Below, in pieces: positions 23,042 through 35,174 of a stretch of DNA of 64,000 nt. The DNA lies in NCBI GenBank assembly GCA_963971575.1, contig OZ020623.1, positions 12,898,980 to 12,962,979 of the forward strand, given 5' to 3'. This DNA is from Liopterus haemorrhoidalis. Its lineage: Eukaryota; Arthropoda; Insecta; Coleoptera; Dytiscidae. Position 1 is the stretch's first letter; the number at the start of each line of letters is the position of its first letter. A program made the translations under genes and the position numbers. The notes beneath the pieces are model-generated. The model did no database searches, was not told the DNA's origin, and saw only the letters and a program-made list of their open reading frames with translations.

Positions 23042-24338
23042 CAAGGTGTCTCAAAAGAAATGTTATATTTAGTGGATCGATTAAAAAAAAAGTAAGCCGT
23101 ATATAGAAAAAATGTTTATTAATTATTAAAATACACTTTTTGGGGATTTATTTCTTAAAAATAATATCGTCTAAATGTAGACCCTCGCGTTCTCGGCACT
23201 CATTTAATCGAACAGTAAAATTACTTATGACGTCAGGTGGACTCAGGGATGGCTGCCATTTCGTGATGGATATTTTCTTTCAAATGCGCCAGTGAAGTCG
23301 GTTTATTGGCGTAAACTTTAGATTTAAGATAATCCCATAGGAAAAAGTCCATAGGGGTTAAATCTGGACTGCGTGGAGACCAATTTATGTCACCTCTCCG
23401 GGAGATCAATTTGCCTGAGAAATTTTCACGAATACGTAGCAGAGACATATTGGACGTGTGTGAAGTTGCTCCGTCCTGTTGGAACCATGTTCTTTGGTTA
23501 TAGCCAGGAAAGTTTTGCAGTTCAGGTACCAAGAAGTTGTCTAACATAACGCTCTGAATTCACTGTAACTGCACGCCTCCTTTCGTCTTCAAAAAAGTAA
23601 GGGCCGATAATTCCTCGCGCCGACATCGCAGGCCATACGGTCACTTTAGGCGAATGTAGGGGTTTCTGATGTTTGCGTTTCGGATTCGTTGCACTCCAGT
23701 AGCGGCAGTTCTACTTGTTTACGTGGCCATTAAGATGAAAATGAGCTTCATCCGAAAACAAAATGTTGGTAAACGTTGAAAATCGCTCAATCACTTGATT
23801 TACGAAATTAAGCCTCTGACTGGCATCTTGGGGCTTTAATTCTTGCACCAATTGAATTTTGTAGGGGTGCAGCTTTAGGTCTTTGTGCATAATGCGATGT
23901 AATGATGATCTATGCACATTTAAAGCACTTGTGCGCTTCCGAATTGAACGGTTCGGGTCGTCACGAACAGACTGATTAACATTCTCCACGTTTTCTACCG
24001 TTTTTGATGACCTAGGTCGCCCGGATTTTGATTTATCCAGCGTTGTACCAGTCTCTTTAAACTTTTTAACCCAATGTCGAATGAGAAGAATGCTTGGCGC
24101 ATCATTTAAGTGGCGAAAACCTCGAATACTGCAGAATTTTCTACGCGCTACAGTCGCCGAATCACCGTTTTTGTAAAACTCTCGCACGCATAACGCGCGG
24201 TCTGCTCCCGAGAAACGCTCTATAGCGACTTAATTCCCAAGAGCCAGGCTACCGATTGACATAACCCCCGCGCCCCTCGGATACGTTGCGTTCACGCAGT
24301 AAGCTAAATAAATATAAAATTTCTTTTGAGACACCTTG
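23042..24338 (-). mobile_element. Full-length DD41D Tc1/mariner-superfamily element, 1297 bp
   Basis: CAAGGTGTCTCAAAAGAAAT at the left and its reverse complement at the right are flanked by TA (23040-23041 and 24339-24340). A minus-strand transposase gene occupies most of the interior. The length is typical for an autonomous element. Confidence 0.9.
23233..24187 (-). pseudogene. DD41D transposase, broken in the catalytic domain
   Basis: The N-terminal ORF (23711-24187) carries the DNA-binding part, with FRHLNDAPSILLIRHWVKKF, GRPRSSKTVENV and SIRKRTSALNVHRSSLHRI, and the first catalytic Asp in ILFSDEAHFHLNGHVNK. A second ORF (23233-23547) carries WFQQDGATSHTSNMS and SPRSPDLTPMDFFLW, with 41 residues between the second and third catalytic Asp. 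That spacing is reported for rosa-type elements. Between 23548 and 23710 the frame is lost, and the C-terminal end after HHEMAAIP is short. Both halves look well preserved, so only a few mutations separate it from an open gene. Confidence 0.85.
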
Positions 24339-25230
24339 TATCTCCCTGACATCTTAGAACTGTACACTCTGAGTTAAAATGTGTTACACAAACAAATCTG
24401 TACGAAGGCGGTGTCCACGGGCCCACCAACAGCCTATACGTAAGCGTGTGATGGCGGTTTCCTCCCTGCGGTTAATCCTGCAGGAAGAACCCCATGATTT
24501 AACGTCTCCCTTTATGTCTCAACTTCACATTTTGTATGCTGTCCCAACTATGCCACATTTGTGTTGATATGACTCGACATTTACCGACATGCATTCAGGT
24601 AGTAACTTTATTTTTCGCGACTAATAACAGCAGTAAAAAGAACACCTTACAACTTGTTTATTTGCACGAGACTTACAACCTATCATAATCTTTTTGTCGT
24701 ATATTTTTCGTTATCAGTTGTTTACTTATTATTATATGATCTAATTCACGTGTATATCAAAAAGTATTTTATAATAAAAAAAAGATATATTCATCGTAAA
24801 TATGTTGATAATATTAAATACAAAGTCCTCTTCATAAACAGTTTGAGACAAACATGTAATTTACACAAGGACAGTAGCATTTGTTCAATAGAATGAGAAA
24901 TGATTAGAGGACATTGACTTATAAGATTTTTATTTGGATAATCAATGCACTTTTAAAAACTTATATCATATTTGTTATTGATGGAATATTTCATAGCTTA
25001 GAAAAATGTATTAAGTTCAATTGGCTCTACTTGTATAGTTCATTTCAAAAAAGAATAATTTTAAAAGGTTACCTAAAGGAAAATCGCTTAAAATTTTGTA
25101 CCACCTAATTACACAACGCTAAAGAAATGCAACCTAAGGGCAACCTAATCGCTCCAAGCATAAACATTGTATGAAAAATAATGTTTCAAACTTATACTGG
25201 GTTTACGTTAGCCTAGCGAACAGGATAGCT
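24339..25230. other. Intergenic, AT-rich
   Basis: Several short AT-rich reading frames show no domain signature and look like chance. Nothing else supportable. Confidence 0.45.
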
Positions 25231-25234
25231 ACTA

Positions 25235-25900
25235 GTAGTGTTTCTGATTTCTCGACAATTTTCATTTCTCGAGAAATGAAAAATTAGACTTATTTTCTCG
25301 AGGATTCTCGAGAAATCTCGAGAAAATTAATTATTAGAATATATATTTTTTTTAATGTTGAAAATATTGTAGAGGATAAAAACATGTTAAAATTATAGTC
25401 AACTTTAAAGTACTAGTATTCATTTAAATAACATTAGAACAAATGGATAACGGGGCTTTAACAATGATTATGAAAACGGCACGTAATTACATATTAATTG
25501 AAAATACATATGTACAGAGAAATTTTCAAAAAATTAAGAAATTAATAATTGTAATTAATATTTTATTTAACTTGTAGGTAATCTTTTACATGAGAGTTTT
25601 AAATTGAACAAAAAATGAAATGTAATTGATTATATTAGATAATACACTAAATTAAAATAAAATATTGCAACAATAAATGCTAATTAACTAAATATTATAA
25701 ATCGCTTCTTATCTTTTGCCACAGTTGCATTTCGGGTGACAGAAGACAAATTTTATCAAAATTAAATTATAATCAGTGACTCACTAAACATTATATTTTT
25801 TTAAAATAGTTTTTTAAAAGCACAATGCGTTTAACGTGGCGTCGAGAAAAATATACATTTCTCCAGAAAAACAATTTTACATTTCTCGAGAGCTATCCCG
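25235..25900. repeat. CTCGAG-palindrome-bounded AT-rich repeat, possible hAT MITE
   Basis: Dense TTTCTCGAGAAAT palindromes occur at 25250-25325 and again at 25842-25895, bracketing about 520 bp of AT-rich DNA. GGATAGCT at about 25222 is mirrored by AGCTATCC at about 25890. Clustered subterminal palindromes of this type occur in hAT MITEs. No clear 8-bp duplication was found. Confidence 0.4.
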
Positions 25901-26611
25901 TTTATTATTACTACACCGTAACTAAAATAATCTTTGATTATTTAAAGAAGTCCAGTCAAGGTCATATGACTGAAATAATAATTAACGTACTGATGTGTTT
26001 CTCTCTCACTCACATTGGCAAAATAGTAAGAGAAATATACAAATGACGTTTGTCAATCAATTTTGTTTATTGTTCAGGTACAGCTACGACAAACGGACTT
26101 ACACATACAAACGTGTACCGTAGGTTATCCCACCTCGGGGTTTGTCTGAGATAACTAATGTTTTCTAGTGTCATTCGTACTGAACCAGTGACGTCTAAAA
26201 CTTCGATTTGCTATTTATTTCATCGTGTTTTTCATTAAATCTGTCCTTTCCAAGTCAATATTTGTAATTTAAATAATTGTTTTCTTTTATGTAAAACAAT
26301 AGGAGTGTAAAAGGCAAAACTTTAAGAAAGCAGTCCCATGAATTGGTTTATAACCTATACGAATATTTCCTACGAGACCAAGAAAAACAGTGGGCTTTTG
26401 TTAACTTTACAAGCAGTTCAGCAGGTAAATAAATATGAATTGATATTTATTATAATTATTATATATATTCACACTCAATTTGCATTATTTTCATGATTTT
26501 TTTGTAGACTCATCTTTCTTAGATAACAATAAATTATATTAGGTACGGAAATTGTTTTTACTCAGTTTTCATTATTTTTCACTTTTATAACTTGCAATTT
26601 TAGGTTAGATT
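25901..26611. other. Intergenic; segment shared with 48416
   Basis: CTTTGATTATTTAAAGAAG and TCAAGGTCATA at about 25932-25965 recur in similar form at about 48414-48452. The two sites may be remnants of one repeat family. No gene. Confidence 0.4.
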
Positions 26612-26719
26612 TACCCATAAATCAGCGTAAATTTGACGTCTATCGCAGCGCTAGGTTCGGTTCGGTTAGTAGAAAGCGAGCTATCGGAGACGGCCATCGC
26701 ATTTCGACGATCAGGCATT

Positions 26720-27240
26720 TTTGTCAGCCGGGGAAGAGCTACTAGCCGAAGACTTCAATGTCAATCAATCCACGATCGTCCGTCGCCTAAAAAAGCTTGG
26801 AAAGGTGTGGAAATTGGCTGGATGGGCGCCTCGCGAACTCTCCGACAACAACAAAGACGATCGTGTTCGAATTGTCACCGAATTGCTGCAGAGAAAAGAG
26901 CAATCATCATTTTTGAAGAATCTCATCACTGGTGATGAATTGTGGTTGCTCTTCAAAAACGTCAAAAGAAAGAAAGTTTGTGTATCTCAGGGTGAAACAT
27001 CGAAAGGAATGGCAAAAGGTGCCCACAGTAAAAAATCAATGTGGTACGTATAGTGGGAAAGAAGCGGAATCATCTATTAAGAGATCATCAACGGAATTTG
27101 TATTTGGTGGAATGAAGATGATGAGCGTCAACAGTGGCCAATTCCGGACAAAAACGGCAAACGGCAATTCATAAGCAACAGCGACGTCTATCTGGCTCAG
27201 CTCGATCGTCTCCATACAGCAAATTTTTTGTTGAATAAAC
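26720..27240 (+). pseudogene. Mariner transposase fossil
   Basis: Reads EELLAEDFNVNQSTIVRRL, KKLGKVWKLAGWAPRELS, then FLKNLITGDELWLLFKNVKR with the first catalytic Asp. After a stop come GIIY and ISNSDVYLAQLDRLHTAN in another frame. The second and third catalytic acids are missing. Upstream at 26620-26670 is the motif CAGCGTAAATTTGACGTC, which recurs inverted at about 48705-48728 and may be the element terminus. Confidence 0.75.
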
Positions 27241-27249
27241 TTATATATA

Positions 27250-27773
27250 AAAAAAAAATCGTCGTTAATTTTACATCAACCCAATATTCTTTTTGTAAAC
27301 AAAATCAAGTAATTACAAAGTTCTTACGATTCTGAATCTATTTTTAAACCTAGGTCCTATCTTTATTTGAAAGTATGTTATAAAAGTTCGGCACGTGGAA
27401 AACTCTGAAATCATTGAAAATAAAGTAATTCTCCCTAATTACTTGACAAATGTTGCCAATTACTGTAAGGTAGCATGCTATATAAGCCAGTCACGAGACT
27501 ACGTAATGGAGATACATGGCAACATTGGACTTAGGTATATTTGTGATTGTCCTCGTATATTTTCATTTAACGTAAGTGTTTCCTGGTTCTTTTCGGTACA
27601 AATTTAAATTAGATTAATCTTAACTTCATTCACAAGCTTTTATTTAGTTAAAACATTGATTTGCAAAATACAAACAAACCAGCGACGGATAAAGCTAGTA
27701 TGGCGTCTACGTATTATAAAGGCTCTAGACTTGGGGGCCCGGTGCAATGGGCCATCCAGTCAAGAGGATCCTA
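27250..27773. other. Intergenic, nothing recognised
   Basis: No element end or coding signature. Confidence 0.45.
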
Positions 27774-27781
27774 CACCGTAC

Positions 27782-29002
27782 CAGTGTTGTAATGTATCTA
27801 GGTATTTGTATCTAGATACAGTAACTAGATACTTGCACAGTATCTAGTTACTGTATCTAGATACATTTTAAAATATGTATCTGTATCTGTATCTAGATAT
27901 TTAAATCAGTATCTAAGTATCTGTATTTCAGGTACTTTTTTCAGATACTTTCCTATTTTGTCTTTTTTAAGGTCTTTTTACAAAATATGTCCTTACGATT
28001 TTTCAAGTTGGTAATACATTTAGCATCATTCAGATATTTGAATTTTAAGTTTAAATTAACCAATCAGCGACCAGTAAACTCTTTCTTGCTTGGTGGGAGT
28101 AAAAACATGCTTCAGCCATTTTCAGAGCTGGAAATACAATTACATTTTATTAAAATTTTATAGATAAAAATAAATTATATAAATAAATTATAAGTTTGAG
28201 AATCATGATAAAATACAGGTTCTATATGTAATTAATTAAATTTTGGAAAACATAAAATAAAAAATAAAAGGATGTTTTCCAAAATTTAATTAATTATATA
28301 TAGAACTTATTTTATCATAATTCTCAAACTTATAATTTATTTATTTATTTAATTTATTTTTATCTATAAAATTTTAATAAAGTGTAATTGTATTTCCAGC
28401 TCTGAATAAATTTAAAAAAATAATAAATAATAAAAAAATTAAATAATTTTATTAACAACGGTTAAGTAAAACAACCATTAAGTAATTATCTAATCTAAGA
28501 ATAAGAATTAATTTTATAAATGTGAATTAAATAAAGAAATATAATAAATAAAATTGTTGTTTTATTTTTGTCATCCTAAATACTCATTTAATAATCAGTA
28601 ATTTATTGGCGAACAAAATATGTTCGAGATATCCGCTGAAATTGGAATAAAAAAGTGATTTTTTAAAGATTACATAGGTATATAGTTAGTTAATATTTCT
28701 GATACACAGCTTCAAAGGCTATTTGTGTTTATTTTAAGAGAAATAATAGTGCATAACTTATTTTTTATTGTGAACAAATATATTCCTTGCTCTAGTTATT
28801 TCTTTTTTTTTTTGTGGGGTTTTCATTTTTCCGAAAGTATCTTAAAAGTATCTTGAAATATCTAGATACATTGTAAAAAAAAATGTATCTGTATCTAGAT
28901 ACTTTTTAAAATTTGTATCTGTATCTGCATCTAGATACATTTTTCCTCAAGTATCTGTATCTGTATCTAGATATATTTTTAAATGTATCTATTACAACAC
29001 TG
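27782..29002. mobile_element. 1221-bp non-autonomous hAT element with perfect 8-bp TSD
   Basis: The ends are CAGTGTTGTAATGTATCTAG at the left and, at the right, its mirror ATTACAACACTG. The 8 bp CACCGTAC is found directly outside both (27774-27781 and 29003-29010). That is diagnostic of hAT insertion. Both subterminal regions are packed with TGTATCTAGATAC repeats, presumably transposase-binding sites. There is no transposase; the centre is a large palindrome. Confidence 0.93.
28127..28415. repeat. ~287-bp imperfect palindrome inside the hAT element
   Basis: AGCTGGAAATACAATTACA on the left is mirrored by TGTAATTGTATTTCCAGCT on the right. The arms match with few interruptions through AATTTATAAGTTTGAGAAT to a centre near 28265. 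It would fold into one long hairpin. Either a smaller foldback element inserted here, or the hAT interior was inverted and duplicated. Confidence 0.85.
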
Positions 29003-29394
29003 CACCGTACACGCAAGGAAACCACTGTATTTGTAAATAATTCTTAAAAGGTTACGAATTTATGAATAATACAACAGAATCATCAAATAGTATTTGATCT
29101 TGACATATACTTTTGTTAGATTTTGATCAGTTGCATAGTATGAGCAAAAACTGCTACCTAGAGATATGTTTTTCAACCTTTTTACCCCGCGGACCGGTGA
29201 AAATAGGATAAATATTGGACCAGCTGAAAGCTAAGACACAAATAAACATCAATATTGATAGTATGTTATACAGTTATATATTTACAATTTTTAGTGCGAC
29301 ATCTGTTGCTGCTTCTTTGTTAGAAAATTTGATATACGTGGCTGCAGAGTTGTTTCTGAGAGACGAAGCGCTGCGTTAACATCCATTCGATTTC

Positions 29395-30445
29395 TCTGTT
29401 TGTTTTTTAGGGTTTTGTAGGTATGACCAAAAAACCCTTATACCGTCATTTTGTCGTCTGTCTGTCTGTCTGTTCGGTAAAAATTGTAGCCAAACGGCTA
29501 AACCTAGAGAGTTGAAATTTGGCATGCTTATACAACTCTTTGACCCGCACATAAGAAAAATACTAAAACATCTAAAAAACATATCCCCCTAAAAATATAA
29601 ACAAATATGTGCTTACCAAAAAAAAAAATATTTTTTTAAAATTCTGAGTAGGGCATGAAATGAAAGCCCTTAGTACGTGGATTAACGATCAAAATTTAAT
29701 TTTTGCAAAATAAATTATTTTGATGCGTTTTTGCCAAAATTGTGCAAAAAAATTTTTGTCCCACACCCTGTAGCCCAGATGGTTTAAACTAAAAATCTGA
29801 AAAAATTCTAAGTAATCTACATTGGTGTGAACCGGAATAGTACAATAGGAATTTTTGATCAGATTATGTTTTCGGAAAATAACGCATTTTTTGTGTTTTT
29901 AACTAAAATATGTTATATATTTAATTCGCTATGTAACACACCAGATCAGTGACTCCAGTAGCTCAGTTGGTTTTGTGATGCACTTTGTAATTTGCAGTTC
30001 GAACTTTGCAGAGTTCGAATCCTGTTCATTTTATTTTTTTGTTTTTTTTTTGCATTTTTATTTTGTTTAAATTATTTTGTCAAAATTCTAGTTATATTTT
30101 GGCAAATGTTGCATTTATTTTTTAAAAGCGTAAATTTAATAACCAGTGGGAAGTGTTGAAATTATAATTTAATTCTGTTTGACGAAATCAGAGGGCGGGG
30201 CTTATGATATAAGCAACCAATGGAAGTCATAGGCGCAATTTTAAAAATCTTACTGAACTTTGCTATATAAATAAAATACTGCACATATTTAGAAACTTAA
30301 ATAATGGTATTAGGCATTCGAATTAAAATTCATAAAAAAATATTTTGACATAAAATTTGTTTTGGCATCCCAAATAATCATCATTCAGTTACTAAATACC
30401 TGCAAAACCCAGAAATGTGTGAAGATTCACACTTCACATAAATTT
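29395..30445 (+). repeat. ~1-kb repeat with internal tRNA-like promoter (copy 2), nested in hAT
   Basis: Inverted relative to copy 1 (15985-17025) and alignable over its length. It opens with TTTAGGGTTTTGTAGGTATG, then (GTCT)n and AGCCAAACGGCTAAACC. It ends with CAGAAATGTGTGAAGATTC. It contains the tRNA-like block at 29952-30026. It interrupts the hAT element and is therefore the younger of the two. Confidence 0.85.
29952..30026 (+). other. tRNA-like RNA polymerase III promoter block
   Basis: A box TAGCTCAGTTGG (29959-29970) and B box AGTTCGAATCC (30012-30022) are 53 bp apart start to start. That is roughly tRNA-gene spacing with a small extra segment. I could not fold a convincing cloverleaf with an acceptor stem, so this is a tRNA-derived SINE-type promoter, not a tRNA gene. 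Confidence 0.6.
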
Positions 30446-30672
30446 TTTATTATTGACTTGGCTGAAAAAATCTTTTCGCACAAATAGGAAGTCGAAAGTA
30501 ATAATTTGATAGCTTTATAACTCAAAGATGGAAATTCTTTTTCTAGCGATTTCCAAAATTGTGACAATGATTGCATTTTATGTCTGGACACCAGAGTGAC
30601 ATCACAAGACAACTCGAACAGCTTCATTTTCACGAGGATCAAGTACACATGACTTTATATCTTTCAAGAATG
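30427..30672 (-). pseudogene. hAT transposase C-terminal dimerisation region
   Basis: The minus strand reads MKLFELSCDVTLVSRHKMQ, then FWKSLEKEFPSLSYKAIKL and LLSTSYLCEKIFSAKS. The pattern FW-x-E-P-L-x-A-x-L-x-TSYLCE-x-FS is the conserved dimerisation block of hAT transposases of the ZBED/Tip100-like kind. The catalytic domain is not recognisable; the nested repeat separates this piece from the rest of the element. Confidence 0.8.
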
Positions 30673-31093
30673 GATTATTAATCCAGAGGATCCTCATTTT
30701 CAAAAATAATTATTAAAACTTTCAGCTAATGTTCTTAAATGTTGACTTATTGTTGAATATGACTTTCTGGTTGACAACAACAGCAATCAAAAATTCTTCC
30801 AAAAGTGGAAACATTTCTATATCTTCCTCTTATAAGCGACTATTCCAAAGATTTAGCTTCTTCAGAATTATGAAAAATAGCCGCGAGAGGCGTTGTATTG
30901 GGGCTAGTAAATATTAAATAAATCATGGTTCGGACAAAAGTTAGCTTCTGCGTCGACTAAAAAAATGTGCTATTACTCGTGAATAGAAGTGTGCATCTAC
31001 ATGATTCGGTCAAAATATTTCGCGGAACGGTAGGAATTTTCTGCGGACCGGCATCAGTCCGCGGACCACGGGTTGAAAAACACTGACCTAGAG

Positions 31094-31955
31094 TACCCGT
31101 ATTTCCTATGGTGTTTGTAGTGTATATTTTCGCTGTTACGTAAATGATGAGTGAGATATTTCAATTTCAAGTAGAACAGAAAATAATCATTTCTTTTTTA
31201 AACCATCGATTCCCAAACTGTGCGGCCCGGGGGGGCTGCTTTTTTTCTACCTGCAGCAACATTATCTGGTCAGGTTTTAGGTTATATTTCATTAAAATCG
31301 AACACTGATCAGAGAAAAAAAATTGAAAGTATTTGCAAAGCATTTTAGTAGACTGCGTTCGCTCACAGTTGTCAACACTGCATACGATTCGTAGCATGTA
31401 GACCGTGCATAGCTGTGAAAGGAAAAGCATGCTACCAAAATGATTTCTGCAACTTTTGATCTGACATAAACTCAATCAAACTTAGCTCATAAAAACTTTT
31501 CAAATATTTCATAACTGTTTGAAACAGAAAGATTAATTGAAGTAGGTGAATAGTGAGTATATACTTTAATAACAAAGTCAAGGTCACGCACGGTTAAGGT
31601 TGCAAAAATGACGTAAACAATAATGATGTTTTCATTTTAACAAACACGTGCTACCAGTCAAGGTCACTTGATACTGCAAATTCTTCAATGATAACGATAA
31701 AAATGATATTGGGCATACTATATGGTTTGTTAGGTACTTTTATCTCTATAATACTAGATACTGTTCAATGGATTCTTTGTTTATGGTTATGCAAATATTT
31801 ATAACAAAAATGTATCATAGATAAGTGAGTTCGTTTTGGTGCGACTACAAAATGACCAACGCAGTGCAGTGTTTCCCATCGTGGGTTCTGCGGAACTTTA
31901 TGCTGGGTCCACATTAACAAACCTATTCTGTAATGAATTCGCGTAAAATAACATG
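31094..31955. other. Intergenic; hAT-like end at about 31203
   Basis: CATCGATTCCCAAACTGTGC followed by GGCCCGGGGGGG at 31205 resembles a hAT terminus, but no partner end is evident. No gene. Confidence 0.35.
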
Positions 31956-31959
31956 CCGT

Positions 31960-32900
31960 ACGAGGGTTACCTTTTATGTTTTTACAAACGACTACTAGAT
32001 GGCAATATTAAAATGTGTCATTACTATATTCATAAAATTTGACATTTGTTATTGTGGCAGCTTATCAATTGACCAAGAAGTTTGTTGACAGTGAGAGTTT
32101 AAAAAATAGTTTATGAAAAAATGGATATTACTCGTGAAGGTTTTCATTGAATGTTTTTTTATGATTTTAGTAAAGGCCTAACTCAACAACAATGCATAGA
32201 TTTGCTTCATTCAACTTTTGGTAATGAAGCACTATCAGAAAAGACTGTTTACAATTGGTTTGCAGAATTCCGTCGTGGTCGTACGTCCGTCAGTGATGAA
32301 TCTCGTGAAAGTCGACCAAAATCTGTTGTAATTCAAAAAAACATCGGTGCTGTGGTCAAATTGATTAAAGAAGATCGGCATGTGACTTACCGTGAGATAG
32401 AGGCATCCTTTGGCATATTGCAGACTGCAATAAATTCGATTTTGCATGCACTTTTAGCTGTGAAAAAGATCTGTTCCCGAAGGACTGATCCCAATCGTGT
32501 TAATTGGTGTAGGGGAATGCTAAAAAAAAATCAACCTAGGCACTGCAAAATCCGTATACAACATCATTACAGGTGACAAAACTTGGATTTATTCATATGA
32601 ACCGGAAACTAAGCAACAATCCACTGTTTGGGTCTTCCAAGATGAACCGAAACCCACAAAAGTTTGTTCATTCACGAAGCACTTTCAAGAAAATGATCGC
32701 TTGTTTTTTAGGTTGTACAATGAATCAACACGGGTCGAGTTTCTTGCGTTGCATCGGGTTTTATAAGTATGGTTCCACCTTAACTATTTTCTGTTCCGTA
32801 GTTTGGATCTTTCTTGTCATAAATCCATGTAACTTACAATGTTTGAAAAGCTGTTTTACAAAATCTTCAGTTTCTTATTAATTTCTGTATATTCGTGAAA
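31960..32900 (+). mobile_element. Mariner copy A, 3' end lost
   Basis: The left end, TACGAGGGTTACCTTTTATG, and the following ~180 bp match copy B at 41258. A transposase fossil follows from 32151. No right TIR is recognisable. Confidence 0.7.
32151..32880 (+). pseudogene. Mariner transposase fossil (copy A)
   Basis: The N-terminal half is open: FYDFSKGLTQQQCIDLLHST, TVYNWFAEFRRGRTSVSDES, a HVTYREIEASFGI helix-turn-helix and AVKKICSRR. The frame then breaks after GMLKKNQPR. In other frames come the ITGD(K)TWIYSYEPETKQQS block, with the first catalytic Asp, and STVWVFQDEPKPTK. The region of the second and third acids is unrecognisable. Same family as copies B, C and D but a distinct lineage from the element at 3728. 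Confidence 0.8.
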
Positions 32901-33267
32901 TAAAATAGTATTTTGTTTTTCAATATATTTATGGTTTAAAAGTAAATTCTTATAGGCATGTTTTTACAGTCATATAAGTCAACATTAATCATAAATTTGA
33001 TAAAATATTGGATCTTGATAAATCGCCATGACCTGTCATTACTGACCTCTGACCTGTGTAAGTAAACACTGTATGCAAGTATTGTAAGACCTAGTTAACT
33101 GTTGACAAACAAATTATGAATTATTTGTAACAACAAATGCATTTTTCTACAACAGTTATGAAAAACTAACATTATAGATTTTTTTTTATTTTGAAATTTG
33201 TCACATTTACGCGCTAATGCCTAAATACATTAAAAATTTTAGATGTTTCTATAAATATGCTCTACTG
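32901..33267. other. Intergenic, nothing recognised
   Basis: AT-rich, no signature. Confidence 0.45.
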
Positions 33268-33330
33268 CAGCGTTTCTCAACCGGGGGGCCGTGAAGGCTT
33301 CGTCGGGGGGCCGCGAAGTCATACAAGATC
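33268..33330. mobile_element. hAT element left end, second copy
   Basis: CAGCGTTTCTCAACCGGGGG followed by GGGGGGCCGCGAAGTCATAC is shared with 17932. The matching right end was not found within the next kilobase. Confidence 0.6.
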
Positions 33331-34222
33331 GAAACATGAAAATATAATAAAAATGCACTCAATCTTACCAGATATAAATTTTATTCATATTTATAAATTC
33401 GAGTATCTTATATTGATATTCATAAAAATATACCTTTCACAACATAAATAAAATAAATATTCTATTTATTTTTATACATAATATATTTATTTTGACATCT
33501 AATTTAAACTACAGGCTATTTCAAATGTTTAAGTTGTCACTAGCTAACTTTATAATGAGTAAATAGGCTTTTACTAAACAAAATGATCAAAAGTTTCATT
33601 TAATCGATAAAAATTACTAGATTTGAAAATCTAGTTCCGCTTTAACAAAAGAAACAGACTATAAGTAGACTATATCAATGTCAAATAAATTGTATGTGTC
33701 GGTTAATGGGTTTCTCTGACAACAGTTCGCCTTGGAGGTACTTGAAGTATTTTTAAGTTGTGCTTTGAAGTACGATTTGACAGTGCAATATTTGTTATTA
33801 TATATTTTTTTAATTGTTCTCCGAACTACAGGTAACTCAAGAGTAAGGATGCAAATGTGTTTAAATTAAAATGGAAGGCACTTTGAACACTTTTAAATAA
33901 AAATACTTTACTTTCAAGTCGTTATAGGGAATATAATCGTCATTTAAAAATATCACAGTTTTTTTGTCAACCGTAAAAGGTATAAAAAATGTTTAAGGAA
34001 AAGTTGTTGAAAAGCTCCATCCAAAGATATCCAATATGACATACGTTTCCATTTAAAAATTCGAAATTGTCCTTGATATCCTGTAATTCCAGTTTTTTCT
34101 GGAAAATTTCAATACGACCATTCAATTTTGTGGATAAATTTCAGTTCAAAATTTTTACGTGTGAGCGACGTGTGAGCAACGTCGTCTTTTCGAAAAAACT
34201 CGTGTTCCCATTATCTTGATAC

Positions 34223-34226
<4 letters not shown>
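33331..34226. other. Intergenic, nothing recognised
   Basis: A possible MITE end, GATACACCCTATA, precedes the TA run at 34217. Nothing else. Confidence 0.4.

Positions 34227-34292
<66 letters not shown>
34227..34292. repeat. (TA)n microsatellite
   Basis: About 33 uninterrupted TA dinucleotides. Confidence 0.97.
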
Positions 34293-34299
<7 letters not shown>

Positions 34300-34799
34300 T
34301 AAAAAGTAATTGTATTATCACACAGAAGCGGTAAAACAAAAGCGACAAAATATGAATAGTTCGAAACGAAATATTGTTAAAAACAACCGAGTGTGCGGCA
34401 CATATTACATGGGAATACGAACTAGGGTTAAATACAATTGACCATTAAAATTTGACCCTAAAATTTTGAGGAAAAATATGGTCACAGGGGTGTGTTTAAT
34501 GATATGATAAATATGGCCACAGGCGTGCGTTTAATAAAATGATAAATAGTAATATAGAAATACACAAAACCAATTTAAACGTGTTTAAAATGTGCACGCC
34601 ACTGGTAACTGCCTGACAAAATGATTTATTACTATCAGTCTTTCAGAGATAGAGTATAAATTTCTTTAAGATATGAAATTACAATACGTCAAAAAGTTGT
34701 GTATTAGATTAGTCTCGATTTTCCACCATGGCGCTACAATCTTGGCCACCATAAGACCAACCACCATCACAAAGTACTTGTTTAATTTATGCTGCTTTA

Positions 34800-35045
34800 T
34801 CAAAAAATGTCTCACATAAAAGTTTTTAGTTATTGCTTTGTAAAGTTTCATACAAATCCTTTTAGCCGAATTTGCTCTGCACGAGTACACGGACGGACAG
34901 ACAGACAGTCAGACAGACTGACAGACATGCTAAAAATAATCAAAACGTTATGTACGGACCTCAATTCGTGGAGATCCATCGAAATCTCGAAATGTTACAA
35001 TCGGTATGATCACAATACCTCCCTTATATATGTTGACGGTCGGTA
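34800..35045 (+). repeat. Interspersed repeat unit with (GACA)n, copy 1
   Basis: Contains AAATCCTTTTAGCCGAATTT, a GACAGACAGACAG-type run, and GACCTCAATTCGTGGAGATC, ending TATATGTTGACGGTCGGTA. The same series recurs at 35175-35552. Such tails are common on arthropod SINE-like repeats. Confidence 0.75.
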
Positions 35046-35174
35046 AAAATACATGCTAGCAGCAGAGTAGTTATTATTGTAAAAGACAATATTACGCTGA
35101 CAATTTCATAATGAGTATTTTTAATTTACGATATCCATGGAAACGTACCTGCATAAATACAAAAAAAAGTCTCA

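Larger units (their letters stand above)
29164..31085 (-). mobile_element. Decayed hAT element with perfect 8-bp TSD, containing a nested repeat
   Basis: ACCTAGAG lies directly outside both ends (29156-29163 and 31086-31093). The left end reads GTTTTTCAACCTTTTTACCC, with its first bases mutated. The right end reads GGTTGAAAAACACTG. The right third encodes the C-terminus of a hAT transposase on the minus strand, and a ~1-kb repeat is inserted in the middle. Confidence 0.9.

Noticed and set aside
24654..25108. Two AT-rich plus-strand frames (80 and 64 codons), hydrophobic in places.
   Set aside because: Composition matches random translation of AT-rich DNA; no homology signature or neighbouring exon signals.
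29952..30026. A tRNA gene.
   Set aside because: A and B boxes are present, but I could not pair an acceptor stem or a clean anticodon arm, and it lies inside a mobile repeat; treated as a SINE-type promoter.
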